A stretch of 64,000 nucleotides of DNA from Myrica gale (taxonomy: Eukaryota > Streptophyta > Magnoliopsida > Fagales > Myricaceae): assembly GCA_963930655.1 (NCBI GenBank), contig OZ005604.1:7264001-7328000 (forward strand). Reading direction: 5' to 3'. The notes beneath the pieces were generated by a model. That model saw only the letters and a list, made by a program, of their open reading frames with translations. It did not search any database and had not been told where the DNA came from. Below are positions 32,979 through 45,027 of this stretch, one piece after another. Position numbers and translations under genes: made by a program. The stretch's first letter is position 1. Each line of letters begins with the position of its first letter.

Positions 32979-35900
32979 CTAAAAGGAATTACCACTGTTT
33001 TTGAGGGATGATTCGTTTTCGTTTTTCTCTGGAACATACTCTTCAATGAACTGCTGAACCGTTCTCCAGTAATCATCACCACCAGCCACCCAAGTGTCCA
33101 TATGCATGCCCGTAGGGAATTCCACAAAGCGGCATCGCCTGTTATGAGCAGCGGCTTTAGCATACAGCAACTGCATGTGGACTGGGGGAACCATCTCATC
33201 TTGCAACCCAGAGAGAAAAAGGATTGGCTGCTTAATCTGCAGTTAAGGTGGCAAATTATGGACATGCATAAAATTTGTACATCTCTGCACAATTACTTTT
33301 TCCATTTAGGAATTGCAATTTGGAAATTAAGCAAGACAAAATGAGACCTGTGGTTTTATTTTAGGCTGAAGTGTATTTTTCTTTAACACTAATGATGCTA
33401 GAATCCAACATGCATGAAATTTTAGATTAGGCAAAAGTTGCAAAATGTATGCATCTTGAATAAATGTGAACTGTCTATGAATTTTAAACAGATGTCTGCT
33501 GAGCCTAAAATTGCTTTTTTCACTTAAGAACTTCACTTTGAATCAACTAGATGCATGCTCTATCTCAATATCCAGATAGTTAACATCTACAAACAGGGAA
33601 GGACAACTTTGAGGGATTGTGAGTATATCTCTGCTATAGTATTCTACTAATTAGTGTATGCGCAATACATTATGTAAAGGTTAGCTATCTAGAGCATGAG
33701 CTTCCACCCACATATAGCCTTACCTGGCCAACAACATCAATTGTACTCCATGGAGATCGTACAAGAAAATTTAGAATTTTGGGACCTTTCGAACTGTTCC
33801 CTATAAACCACTTCAGGAAGGGCAATAGAACTCCAGCCATATCCAGAATAGATGTAAAGGTGTTCTCCAGTATTAGTGCAGCAACCTGCAACACAGAAAC
33901 GGACCCGAAAAATAATATGTCCAAGTATATAATTTGAGGACCTTACTGGGGGCAGTAAGAAATCCAGATGACAGTAAAAGATGATGTACATTTGACTGCA
34001 ATAAGTTGCATGTATTCGAAGCAATTTGACGAAGTAATGTGTCAAAGGAATGACAGCACATATCAAAGAAATGTGTCACTACATAATGACAACGCTAGTG
34101 AAAACACAAGATGAAATATAATTATTCTGTGCAGACCCTATCTCTTTATCATTCTTTTTTTTCCACTGGTGTTGTAAAGATCATGAAGCTCACAATACCT
34201 ACAGACATGGTGCTAAGAGATTTCTGAAAATTCCCTCAACTGTCTGAATGAGCTGCCCGCATGCAGAGGAGTATAAGATAGATATTAAAGCTACTGCGCA
34301 ACCAAAAAGGAAAGTAAACTTGAAAAGCCATGACACCAATCAAAATAAATCTTGCCAATCCTGATCTAGAAATAAAAGAAACCCATAGAACATTCATCTT
34401 TCTGGCAGAAGTATCTCTATTAGAAAAAAACATAGAATCCCTTCTTTACAAAATATTTGGAGCCAGTTTTTCTGCATTCCTCTGTAGAAATACCTTGTCA
34501 GGGTTGTTTTTGGCAAGCACAGATCCAACTGCACCCCCAAGCGACCTTCCAAACACAACAATTCTAGATGTGTCAATGTCGGTCCTCTGAGAAAGATGAT
34601 CCAATGCAGCCTACCCAAAGAAACAAACAACCGCATCATCGGAGAAGAAAAAAACGAATCAAAGCATCACGATTTGGAAGTTAACAAAAATGTCCTAACT
34701 GAAAATCACACCTGAGCATCCTTTGTGATTCCATGCTGGGAAGGAAAACCATCACTAGCTCCATAACTGTTAAAATAAAGAGAGCACTAAGAGTTAATTC
34801 TGTAAAGCATGTGAGATGGTGACCATCCCAAACTTTGTTACTAATGACATAACAAAACCATGATAGGGATATCCAAACGAGACAGCAAGTACATACCCCC
34901 GGTATGAGAGCATAAAAACGTTGCAATTCAACTTCTGTAATATTTTGAGGACCATTTCGAGACGGTGGGCAATATCTGAGTTCAGCAGTGAAGGCGAACT
35001 AAAAGTTCTAAGCCCAGCCAAAAACATAATCAAGCCACAATATAATACCAACGTGGCCTTATAGAGAGATGCAAAATGAGGACAACAACCCAACAAGAAC
35101 TGAACCTGATTGAGAGATGAAATACAATTATGCTAAATAACAGAAATTTCCCCAAATTATATTAGTCACGACCATAACTATTAGGATACTTCCTGCATTT
35201 TCTTGGAAGAATAAAATGGTTGGACCTGCATAACCATAAGCACTGCCCCATAAGCCTTGGAAAGCATAATTAAAGCAGAATGCAACTATCTAAGATAAGG
35301 GAGAGAGGAAATAATCCAACAAAAAGTTCAATCAAGTGACGACCGGCCAAAAGTGCACCAACATTTCAGGTCACAATTGTCATATGCTGCAGCACTAATC
35401 ATGATTTTAAAATCTTTGATTTTCCAATCACATCAAGGATGTTTTCTAAAATACCCCTAGTTTTCTCTCCGTGCTCCTTTTATTTATTGTCCTTTTAATT
35501 TAAATCCAAAAGGCCAACTGACGGATGACATAGGAAAATCAATATTTTGCAGAGTATACCAGCTGTTGTGCAAAAAACATCTACACTTAGTAAGACAATA
35601 TCAACAAGATAATTTATAAAAACCAACTCTCTTGTTTCTAATCAAAATCACCATGACCACTCCAAATTTTAGATTTTCCGGTGGATCAATCAATTTCCAA
35701 AAAGAACAAAGTAAAACTACTTTCTATGCAGTGTATTTCCATTTAAACTCCATTTCTCAGAGCCTTAGGCCAGAGCTAAAATCATTAAACACTCGGCCTA
35801 TAGCTATAACAGTGAAACAAGAATCCGATTATTAAAATTCCATACGCCACAATCGTGCGAGAGTTGAGTATGAATTCATTCCCAAATCATCCAAAATTGA

Positions 35901-36360
35901 ACAGCCTCACTTTCACAAACTCCAAATCCAGAATTCAATTCCACATCCACTGAAGCCAAACAGTCCACTTCCAGCTCCAACACTCGAATTCAATCATGCA
36001 AACACAGACTGAACAGTGAAACCCTAGCTCCTTCAAAAAAGGACTAAAATATTCACAAGAATGAAGTTACACAACCGGAATTAAAAAAAAAATTGAATCG
36101 GATTAAGCGAAATGGATCGGACCTCGGCAGTCTGGGAACATCTTAATGAACCAGGCGTGGAGGCGGATGCCGTCGGAGGACCGGAGCCAGACGTCCTCGT
36201 AGGCGAGGCGGAGGCGGGCCGGGGTGACCGCGTAGGACTTGGTCAGACCAGGGAGGACCGGTACGTAGACCAGCTTTTCCTGAAATGCCACCAGCAATGC
36301 CATCCCGGCCAACACTACGCCTCCCACTCCGTAAAGCAAAGCGTTCATGTACGACACCAT
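32979..36360 (-). CDS. WAV2-like: BEM46/WAV2-type alpha/beta hydrolase (ABHD13-like)
   Basis: Seven exons on the minus strand: 36360-36123, 35225-35190, 34975-34897, 34766-34712, 34610-34494, 33885-33724 and 33236-32979; 314 aa, close to Arabidopsis WAV2 (about 308). An N-terminal membrane segment (about residues 6-26, ALLYGVGGVVLAGMALLVAF) precedes the hydrolase fold: FFQENAGNIAHRL, FMLSYRGYGASDGFPS (oxyanion region), the nucleophile elbow GRSLGG with Ser159, Asp242 in GLQDEMVPP and His274 in FPTGMHMDTW, a complete triad. WAV2 is a membrane protein that restrains root bending in Arabidopsis; the substrate of the family is unknown. All seven exons join in phase with GT-AG introns, including a 36-nt exon 2 found by its motif. 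The leader has a GA repeat. Secure to family level. Confidence 0.95.
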
Positions 36361-36392
36361 TTCCCTGCGTTTAGTTTTCTACTCAGGCCCCT

Positions 36393-36413
36393 TCTCTCTC
36401 TCTCTCTCTCTCT
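36393..36413. repeat. (CT)n/(GA)n microsatellite in the WAV2-like leader
   Basis: About ten TC dinucleotides, 33 bp upstream of the start codon of the minus-strand hydrolase gene. On the transcript it is a GA repeat. Such repeats are common in plant leaders and promoters. Confidence 0.85.
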
Positions 36414-37012
36414 GAGACCTGAGTCCCGTTGTGTCCAGCAGCGTTACCATTTTGCGCTTTTGTATGCCTAGTTGATTTTGATTGTTGGCCTTCGGGAATG
36501 CCAAAGGAACTCGGAGAAAGTAGATTTTATGCATGTTCCTCTGGCTCTAGCCTCTATGAGGTATACTGCATTTCATTTCATTTCTTTTTTTTTTTTTGAA
36601 GAAATGTGCTACATAAATAAAAGGTGGAATGTCTTTAACAATAAAGTGGCCACCACACTACATTATGAGCAGGAGCAACATAAGTTAGTCCCAGAAACTT
36701 TTCATAAAACCTTCGACAATAATTAATTGCTTGAGTTCTTATTTCTGTACGACATATGAGTTGGGCTTAGAATGACTTGAAATTCAGGATTTGAGAGATT
36801 GAAGGAGAGGGAAGATGAGGACTTTGCAGTGAAGGAGATGAATGCAAAATGGCACATGAGAAGTTACTAGGAAGAAAGAGATGCTAGAGAATCTAAGGGT
36901 CGTGTTCGTTGAGTAGGGTAAAATTTTGTCCGCACGAAAAGAACATTCTAAGCAATTTCCAGATGCATGAAGAAATTTTTCTACTAATAAAATCTCATAA
37001 ACTAGGGTTATG

Positions 37013-37296
37013 TTAGTTTCCTACATTTTTCAGAATTCAAATACATTCACAAAACTATCACCGAACATATTCAGAATTCAAACACAAGTATCAATACATT
37101 TTACACAATCTCCAACAACTTTTTACTTTTTTATTCAACATAAATTTTCTCTCTATACTTTTTCACATAACTCCAATATTTTTTTATTACATCAAATTAT
37201 TTCTCTATCTACTTTACACAAACACCAATAAAACACTATTCAACATAAATATTCACAACTTCTCTAAAATCCTACATTTTTACTCAAACATATGTT
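37013..37296. repeat. MITE-like repeat, family C copy 2
   Basis: CACCGAACATATTCAGAATTC, CATTTTACACAATCTCCAAC, TTATTCAACATAAATTTTCTCTCT and CACTATTCAACATAAATATTC align with 4300-4603 and 55163-55447, in the same orientation. Confidence 0.7.
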
Positions 37297-37463
37297 TTCA
37301 CAAGGATTAATAGTTTTCTAAATAGGCTTTTTGGTATAAAAAATAAGGATTAGGTACAATTTTTACCCATCAATTATTGGAGTCAGACACTTTGTCTCTC
37401 GAACTATTAATTTAGTTATATTTCACCTCTCAACTACAGAATTTCTTTTTTCTGCCTCCGGAG

Positions 37464-37640
37464 TAGGGTTGTTCAGCCCAACCGAAAAAATTCAGTTTCA
37501 CCGATACCGGCACCGAGTTCCCAGTATCCGGCTTAACCGGTATCTGTGCCAATAGTTTCTTTTTGAAGAAATTCAAAAGTTTTACTGGTTACGAGGTTAA
37601 CCGGAACCGGGTTTCCGGTACCGGTAAAACCGGATTTTTT
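37464..37640. mobile_element. Left end of a family A-related hAT element (copy 4)
   Basis: TAGGGTTGTTCAGCCCAACC is followed by repeated ACCGG/CCGGT words (for example AACCGGAACCGGGTTTCCGG). This is the same terminus and subterminal style as 27472-29219, but with a different interior. No matching right end could be assigned, so it is a truncated copy or has been broken by later insertions. Confidence 0.5.
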
Positions 37641-39009
37641 TTATTTAACCCATTTCTTCTTTCTCTGCCATTTGAAGGGAAATCTCCTACATTGTTTCTA
37701 TCCTTTCCTATGCGTTCGTTAATGCATTGCGGAGGTAGTGGGTTGGTGTGAGTAGGAAGGAAATTTTGGTTTCGTTGATTTATTGTTTTTGGGCATTAAA
37801 TCTGGAGACTGAGGACAAATCTGGCTAGACGCTTTTGGTCCGCGACAACGAGGAGGTTTCAGACGAGGTATATTCATGATGCGTTTTATTCTGGGATTGT
37901 TTTAACTGTAGTCTGTTTCTAAGTTTGTATTTTCACTGATCCGTCTGCGTCTAATGTTATTGCTTTTTAGTTATGTGGGGGTTTTGATGTTTGATTGGCA
38001 GGTCTCCGTTGTCCAATCTTTGTCTACCAAACATTATTATATCATTTTAAATTAGAAGCTCTCTTTGGGTATGGTGTTGGGAGGACCTTGAGACTCGTCA
38101 CTCGTGAGAGCTGTGCTATGTTTGGGCATATAGTTCAAAGCCTTCACGGAAGTTATAACTTCAGTGGGAATGCTTGGCAATTGGGCTGATGGGTTTTGAC
38201 TTTATAAATCCCAAGCATGAACATCGTATACATGGAATAAATAACTATGTATTTTTTGTTAGTAAAATAAAAAATTTATCTCCATCATTTTTTAACAGCT
38301 TGGTACAATTCTAATTTTAGATGTAAAAAGTTAATTTCCTAAAATTTGACGGGATATTTTAAGTGAAGTTGTAAATTATTTGAAATCAATAATTAATGTG
38401 TATAATGTGACAGAAATAATAGATTGTGAGGTAAAATGTCAAGACTTTATAATTTGAGGGTACAAAGTGTATTTATTACTTAATTTAATGGATTCAATGT
38501 AACAACTTATTCAAATGACCTAGTATGTTATCTACGTTTATTTTGCTTAAGTCAAATAATTTTTAAAAAAACAAATTGGTACATGAAGTGTGACTTATTC
38601 CCCCAATAACTAATCCCTCAGTCGTTCAACTCCATTAACGGAGAGTGCGGACTCCTTATTAGTGGGGATATGTGTAACTTGCTCAATCCCTCGTCTCTAT
38701 TTAAAGGTTTCAAATAGATCTGGGGCCCGGGAATTCATTTTCTAAATGGAGAGGTTTTGTATTCTTTTGACGTGGACGCGTATCAAGGACTCAAGATTGC
38801 AGTTTCTTTTTTTCCTAAACAATAGAAACAAAATATTAAAATTCGAAAAAGATACAGCCAGAAATATAAAATAACGCGAAAGCCAACGAAAAACTTGAAT
38901 GAATCTAAAGGCCCTACAATAGACCGGATCCAAAGATTCAGTAGTCAATCAGGACTAGAAATATAGAAGCACCTACAGCCACAAGGTCGTAGCACAAACT
39001 CTAGAACCA
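37641..39009. other. Intergenic with a repeat shared with 56258-56355
   Basis: 38115-38215 (TGCTATGTTTGGGCATATAG, GGGAATGCTTGGCAATTGGGC, GGTTTTGACTTT) matches 56258-56355 with modest divergence. 38340-38520 (AATGTGACAGAAATAATAG) also echoes 56030-56100. No gene is recognised. Confidence 0.45.
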
Positions 39010-39117
39010 ACCGACTATAAGGGTCCATAGACAATACAAACACAAACTGACCACAAGAGTCAGTACACAATACAAACACAAACCGGCCACAAGGGTCGGG
39101 ACACAACACACACAACA
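39010..39117. repeat. 36-bp minisatellite, three units
   Basis: Units of about 36 bp around CACAAGRGTC and ACACAATACAAACACAAAC repeat three times with slight change. On the minus strand they encode a 12-residue periodic text (LCLYCVLTLVVS). Probably non-coding. Confidence 0.75.
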
Positions 39118-39240
39118 AGACCATCGCTCAAGGCGATGTCGGCTTCCGCTAGAAGATAGACAATCAAAGCAGCGATCTGACTCCTTTAAAATAATCTTCA
39201 TGCAAAGACTCGTTGCACAAAGGGGAGGAGGAGAGGATAG

Positions 39241-40810
39241 GTCACCTACACTAGATAGGTCAGTTTTTAAATAATTGACACCTATATCTACACTATTAAG
39301 GGCAAAAACTGGCCCCTAGCGGTGGTAGTTTTAGCAATGAAGGTTTTCTGTTATCCTACATTCATATTGAGCCATTTTTTAGTATTTTACGCACTTGGCT
39401 CAATGTATTTCTTTTTTCTTTTTTCTTTTGGTTCATTAATCACATATCAATAAAATCAAAACTAATGAAATCAAAATTCAATAAAATTAAAGATCATCTT
39501 ATAAGATAAGATGAGAATTTAAACTTCAAACTAATAAAATTTAAAATCAATAAACTTAGAGATTCAAAGAACATCACAACAAGATGAGAATCTAAAGTCT
39601 CAACCAATAAAATCCAAAATAATAAACTTAGAGAAGTAATGTAAGAACATCTTAAAGATGGGTAACTCCTTCAAAATCCTTACTACTTGATCTCCGTCGC
39701 CAAGATGGGTAACTCTACATAGTATATTTAAATACATCAAGTTATAATTTATAAAAAGTGAATCAATTACCAACAGTCTTATTTTTATATATATAATCAT
39801 ATAATATGAATCAATTAACCGTGTTGATCCATACTCGAATATTTTGATTGACTCGGTGTTTGATCGATGTGGATTATTTTATATCTATAATTTACGTGTA
39901 CGATCAAAACATAATCATATATAATCAGTTGGATCTAAATTAAGAACTCTGTAATTAAATACATAAGGAATCAAAAGAAACATTAAAACCTTAACTAGTA
40001 CTTTAAATAACTAAATATAATAGAACGTCAGACGTAGAACTATATTTGAGTCAAATACTTTTTGTTTACCGACTACACAATTTTTGCAGCAAAAGATTCT
40101 AGTTTTACTTCTTACATTTGTTTTCGTCAATTCATCAATGATTACGTCTCTTGAACATTCAATATGTTGTGTTCTCTTTTGGGAAGTGAAAACCTCTTGA
40201 AAATTTTAGCATTTCATTTTGTTCATTTGTTGTTTTCTTAAACTTCCCAAATTTATTAAATTACAAACCTTAAAACAACAAATAATGGAGAAAACGTTCA
40301 ACAATAATATATGTCCTAATATTTTCAATAGAATAACTTAAAATTAACAAATTCATTGATTTTTAACATACCTAAAAGAATCTCAATCAATGGCACTTGA
40401 GAGATATGTGGCAGACAGTAGAGATGAAAGCTTGACGCATGAAGGAGGGGATCTATGATTGGTGACGAGAGGCGAGGCAGCTGCAGGCGTGGTGGTCGGC
40501 AGGAGAGGGAGGGAGAGAGGGAGAGAGATAGACGAGTGGGAACTGGGATGGGTGCAGAGGCAAAAGAGCTAGACTCCAGAGGGGGAAATAAGGGACGCAT
40601 GGGGGTGGGGGTGTTTGCAAACATAAAAGGGGAGGGAGTTTTAAAACAAAACGATTCGTTTTGTTACTATATAAAAACTCGGTGTCCCGGTAACAAACTC
40701 GATGTCCCGGGAATAGCACCGGGTGTTTTGTAAAACCTTAAACCGGCACTGTCACCAGTGAAGCCGGGTACAGGCAACCCGATGTCGATGCCGGTGGCAC
40801 TGAACAACTA
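39241..40810. mobile_element. hAT-like family A copy 2, left end truncated
   Basis: The sequence parallels 27530-29219: GTTTTTAAATAATTGACACC, TCCTACATTCATATTGAGCC, CATTAATCACATATCAATAA, then GAGATATGTGGCAGACAG, GCTGCAGGCGTGGTGGTC, and an end reading inward TAGTTGTTCAGTGCCACCGG. Compared with copy 1, about 60 bp including the left terminus are missing at 39241. No transposase. Confidence 0.75.
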
Positions 40811-42536
40811 TAAATACAAAATCACAAACAATTTCAATTGATGGGGATACAACTAATTTGGATATTGACTTTAAAGATGCATCAAAAGGGAAGCAAGTAG
40901 CATCTTCATCTAAGAGGTCTCATAAAAAGAAGAAGCAAAGCTACTAGTGATAAAGATGGAAGTTATGTGATACTGGGAGATAAAATAGAGTGAGTTACAA
41001 TAGCTAATGAAAAAATGAGATGGTGTTTATATCAATGATCTATATGCAAAAATTATGAAAGAATTTGAAGAGGATCTGTTTGCATAAGCTATTGAATGTT
41101 TGACAAACAACAAAACGATCAATGTTCGTGTGTGTGTTTATCTTGTGAGTTCATGTGCTTTTATTTCCCTGTTTCATTTTTAATATATATATAATGATGA
41201 TGATTGTTGTGTGTCTTTCGTCAGCACATTTGGTCATTGGCCTGTTTGACATACTTGAGATTTTTGAGTATTATCTTTTACATATTTTCACAATTTATGT
41301 CTGGATTATAATATGATTTGAGAGTCATGTCTATTGTCTCTTTTTGGTATTAGCTGACATGATTTTCAAATGTATATTTGTCATACCCAATCACAATGCA
41401 CACTGAATATGGTTAGATGAGGCTTTACCGCATGTGTGAGTTTTGGGTCTACAACCACAAGTGAAAAAGATCATGTTCATCAGATTGAATTGACCTTTGG
41501 CTAGCTGACCTTATTCATTGCCCCTCTAAGAGTCAAAGGCTCCAAAAGAGTATCTTCACTTCAAAAGAAGTTGTTACTATTCTAGAAAAAACAAAAAGAG
41601 AAAAAACAAAAGCAAAGATGCAAAATATTTAGGGGGAGAAAAATAAGCAACAAAGTTGCATACTCAGGTCCTAGTGACATTGGGTTTGACTTTCATCTGG
41701 TGTGATATGTCTCTTTTCACTCATGGTTTCATTTGGCTAACTTTGACCTCCCTCACAAAATTAAGGTCTCAAGCCTCTCTGATTGTGTTTCGTATTTCAC
41801 ACACGTATGTAATTCACATTTTTTAATTATTGATGTTAAAACCGTTTAGAGACGTGTGGCATAAAATCAATGAATATTATTTTCCATGATCATACAATGA
41901 GCTTGTATTGATTTTTCATGCTCTTGAGAATTTTGGTTATGTCTTGTAGTTCCATGAAGTTTGTGCTGATTTTTGTCATTTGATCGTTTGCTCTTTTCAA
42001 TAATTTTTCCTTATCTCAGTATCACATTGTGTGTTGCCTTTTTTATTTGCCTCTTCATTTGTGGATTGTTGTCGGTTTTGGTTGATTGTGCCTTGATTAT
42101 GCCTTTATTTATTGTTCTTTGTGATATGCATTTCTTATGTTGGTTGATGCTCATTTTCATGTTTGCACGCATTTATTTTCTCAATGAGCTGTGGCATTTG
42201 GTTTCCCTTTGTTCATTCGTGACAAAAAGGGGGGAGAAGAGTTTTAATGAATAACTGAGAGAATAGAATAAGGGAGCAATGTATGAATAATTGAGAGCAA
42301 TGTTTTGTTAATGTAGTTCATTTGCTAATTCTATATACATGTTGATTCTCTATGCTTTCACTTGGTTTATGAGATTGTGTTTTTCAGGTAACCGATTCAA
42401 AGACTCTTGAACATGTCTTTAGGTCATAGGGTTGATATTCATTTAATAGGATCATTGCTTTGGTTTGGCATAGATCTTGGTTTTGTTTATTTTATATATA
42501 TGTGGGTTTTCTCACGGAATTGCCAAAGGGGGAGTT
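40811..42536 (+). mobile_element. Probable 3' internal region of a Copia-like element
   Basis: This non-coding stretch leads into two polypurine tracts, AAAAAGGGGGGAGAAG near 42226 and CCAAAGGGGGAG just before 42537, the second abutting an LTR start (TGTTAGTG). No reverse transcriptase or integrase remains. 40840-40950 has a Lys/Ser-rich reading (SSSKRSHKKKKQS) of unknown origin. Assignment comes from the neighbouring LTR. Confidence 0.4.
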
Positions 42537-43517
42537 TGTTAGTGCATTTTGTATTGACATAATTTCATGTCAAAATATGTCTTGATCGAGTTGTATATTT
42601 GATCCCCACATTTGTTCAAGAGTTAGATTTGATGGTCTGTTCAAAGTCTTCATCACGTTCAACCAGCGCTCGAGCGCCCTTGGAAAAATTCAGACAGAGT
42701 CATCACATTTGACCAGAGTTTGACAAGCGCTCAAGCGTCCTTAGAAAAAACTCAGACAGAGTCATTTCGTTTGACAAGCGTTCAGTGCAAATTTCAGACA
42801 GAAACATAAGCGTTTGACGCGCGTTCGACAAGCGACTCTCGGCGAATTTTAAAAATCCCTGAATTTGTGGAATTTTCTTTTGAAATGTAGGAAACCCTAC
42901 TAGGTTTCGTGGGAGGTCGTCCTAAAGGGCATTGAGGCTTCCATTGAGCAAACTAGTGTCACCTTCCTTGAGAGAAAAACCCAAGAAGATTTGTGCTTCA
43001 AGATTGACAAGTTTTCCTCTATTCTTCTTCGATCAAATATCTTTGTAACCTTCATGGTGTTGAAGGAGTGCTGAAGAACAAGAGTGTTCGGTGAAGAATC
43101 CATAAGAAGATCTTCAAAGCTTTTAGGGGAATGCCGCACGGAGCGGGTCTAAGCAGGGAGACTTAGATTATTACATCAAGGTTGTTAGAGTCATGCAACA
43201 GGGGTTGCCCGTGTCTGAATCACTGTTCGTTAGGTTTTCTTCTTAGTGGATTCTAGGTGGCTGCTAGCCCGAAGTGATTTTTCCTTTGAATGGTATTTCA
43301 AAGGTTTTCCACTTCATCACCAAATTCTTGTCTCTTTGTGTGATTGAAGTTTATTTAATTTTTCACTGCCTATTTGTTGACTGAGTTGATTATTATGCAT
43401 ATCTAGGCTGAACAATTTTAGAACATATTTTAAAATTGTTATTGATTTGTTAATTAGAGGGAAAACACATATTCACCCCCTCTAGTGTTGTTAGGGTCTA
43501 AACTAGGTTTTTTAAAA
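42537..43517 (+). mobile_element. Copia-type 3' LTR
   Basis: Starts TGTTAGTGCATTTTG directly after a purine tract and extends to about GGGTCTAAACTAGG near 43510. It contains repeated units of roughly 50 bp with AAGCGCTCGAGCG / TTCAGACAGAGTCATCAC words (42660-42840). Homologous pieces lie at 13805-14195 and, inverted, at 50397-50720. The exact 3' boundary and target duplication could not be fixed. Confidence 0.6.
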
Positions 43518-44975
43518 ACAAGAACAAATATATTTATGGCAAAAAATGTTCATCTTCGCAAAATTTGGTTGGAGAATTTTTCTACCAAAATGTTAAATAT
43601 TGATTTATCATTATGGAAATTGCTAGTTTTAGGGATCTTATGTAAGACACTCTTTTTATTGTTATGCATTATTTCTAATATCTCTATTGACAATAATTTT
43701 TTTTAGTATTTTGGATTGTGATTCGTTTGTTATGTGACATGCTTTCATTGTTTTTAATATCTCTTGATAAGGACAAATTGAAACTATTACAAAATATTTT
43801 TTGAATTTTCAGTCGACAACCAAATACTATATTCTTATTTTCAAAGAGCTATTAGCCAAACAACGAAACTTGTATAGTTTTCTTAAAATATTTTTAGCTG
43901 CAAATATTTTCTTGGTGAAACAAATCACCTTAGTATTACAACAATCTCTCAATATTTTGAGGCTCACATGGCAGGCAAGGACTATCTGGCCCAACAAATT
44001 TTTGGGGCATCTTTACTTGGTTTTACACATTATTTGAAATGTGCACATGTCGTCGTATTATCGATTCAATGTGTCAAATCTTTGTTATTGCGGTTGACAA
44101 CTGATTCACTGGAGGACTACGAATTATTGTTTGTTGAGCATTTCACTTTAGGGACTAATTTGTTTAAGGGTTAATACACTTTGCACTTCCCTGTTAAAAT
44201 ATTCCATTAGTTTGGCTTTGGTTTTTATTTTTTCTAAAAAAGAAAAAAGAAAAAGGTGCATTGGGATTGGTTCATATCATATCAATTCAGTAAATTGGAC
44301 TCTCTTTGATTCCCTCAGTGAAGTTCAAATTTCATGCATTGTGAAGAGCTTGTACTCTTTAACTCAAACAGATGGTGTTCCATCTCTACTCGTGAGTATC
44401 AAGTTTAGATTCCTCTTCCACGTGATTTGTCTGGGTGAAGTCACAGATTCTAAGTGGATGCATGACTCAACACCATGAAAGTTCCCCCCTACGTTATAAA
44501 TCTTTCTTCAACCTACGACTTCGCCTTTGGGTCTTCCCCAAACCCCCAAATTAGATAGGAGCGTTTCTGCCAACAGGAAATACTTGTAAGAGTTTGTCTC
44601 CGTCCTCATTGGGATGATGACCAACCAGAAAACTGCGATGGCACATGGTGGATGATGATGGGCACCAGTAATCAGAGTCGTTGTTTGTAATCAGATAAAA
44701 CCCAGTAAGCCAACTTTGATTCAATACAAACCTGGCCCAAATTCAGTGGAGACTACCTGGAAGATTCGTACACTATCTGAGGATCCCCGATTATCCGACG
44801 AATTGAATGATATCAACCAAAAGAGATGTATAGGCAAAGTTGAATTACAATCAAAATGTCCTCACAACCACGTCAATATCCTCATAATAGAACCTAACAT
44901 GTTGCATAGATCTTAGTACATTTTTGGCGGTATCTAGTGCATTTTGCAAGGCAAGATATAAAAAGTAAAGTGACA
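43518..44975. other. Intergenic, no gene recognised
   Basis: Several 60-90 codon ORFs occur without recognisable motifs. 44480-44975 probably contains the downstream flank of the NF-YA gene. Confidence 0.4.
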
Positions 44976-44996
44976 AAGCCAAGGATGAGTTGCCTG
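44976..44996 (-). promoter_or_regulatory. miR169 target-like site in the NF-YA 3' UTR
   Basis: The plus strand reads AAGCCAAGGATGAGTTGCCTG, i.e. the transcript carries the complement. It agrees with the miR169 sequence (CAGCCAAGGATGACTTGCC..) except at about three or four positions, and matches the divergent site type seen in many NF-YA 3' UTRs. It begins 32 nt after the NF-YA stop codon. miR169 cleaves NF-YA transcripts in plants, so the gene is very likely under this control. Confidence 0.85.
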
Positions 44997-45027
44997 CCGG
45001 TGAGATGGGCTTTGTTTTTCTCGTGCC

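Noticed and set aside
37464-40810. One large hAT element joining the left end at 37464 with the right end at 40810
   Set aside because: The subterminal sequences differ from each other, the flanking 8-mers do not match, and 39241 looks like an internal truncation of a separate copy.
41973-42254. 93-codon ORF rich in Phe/Leu/Cys
   Set aside because: Looks like a membrane protein only because the DNA is T-rich; it lies in the non-coding 3' region of a Copia-like element.
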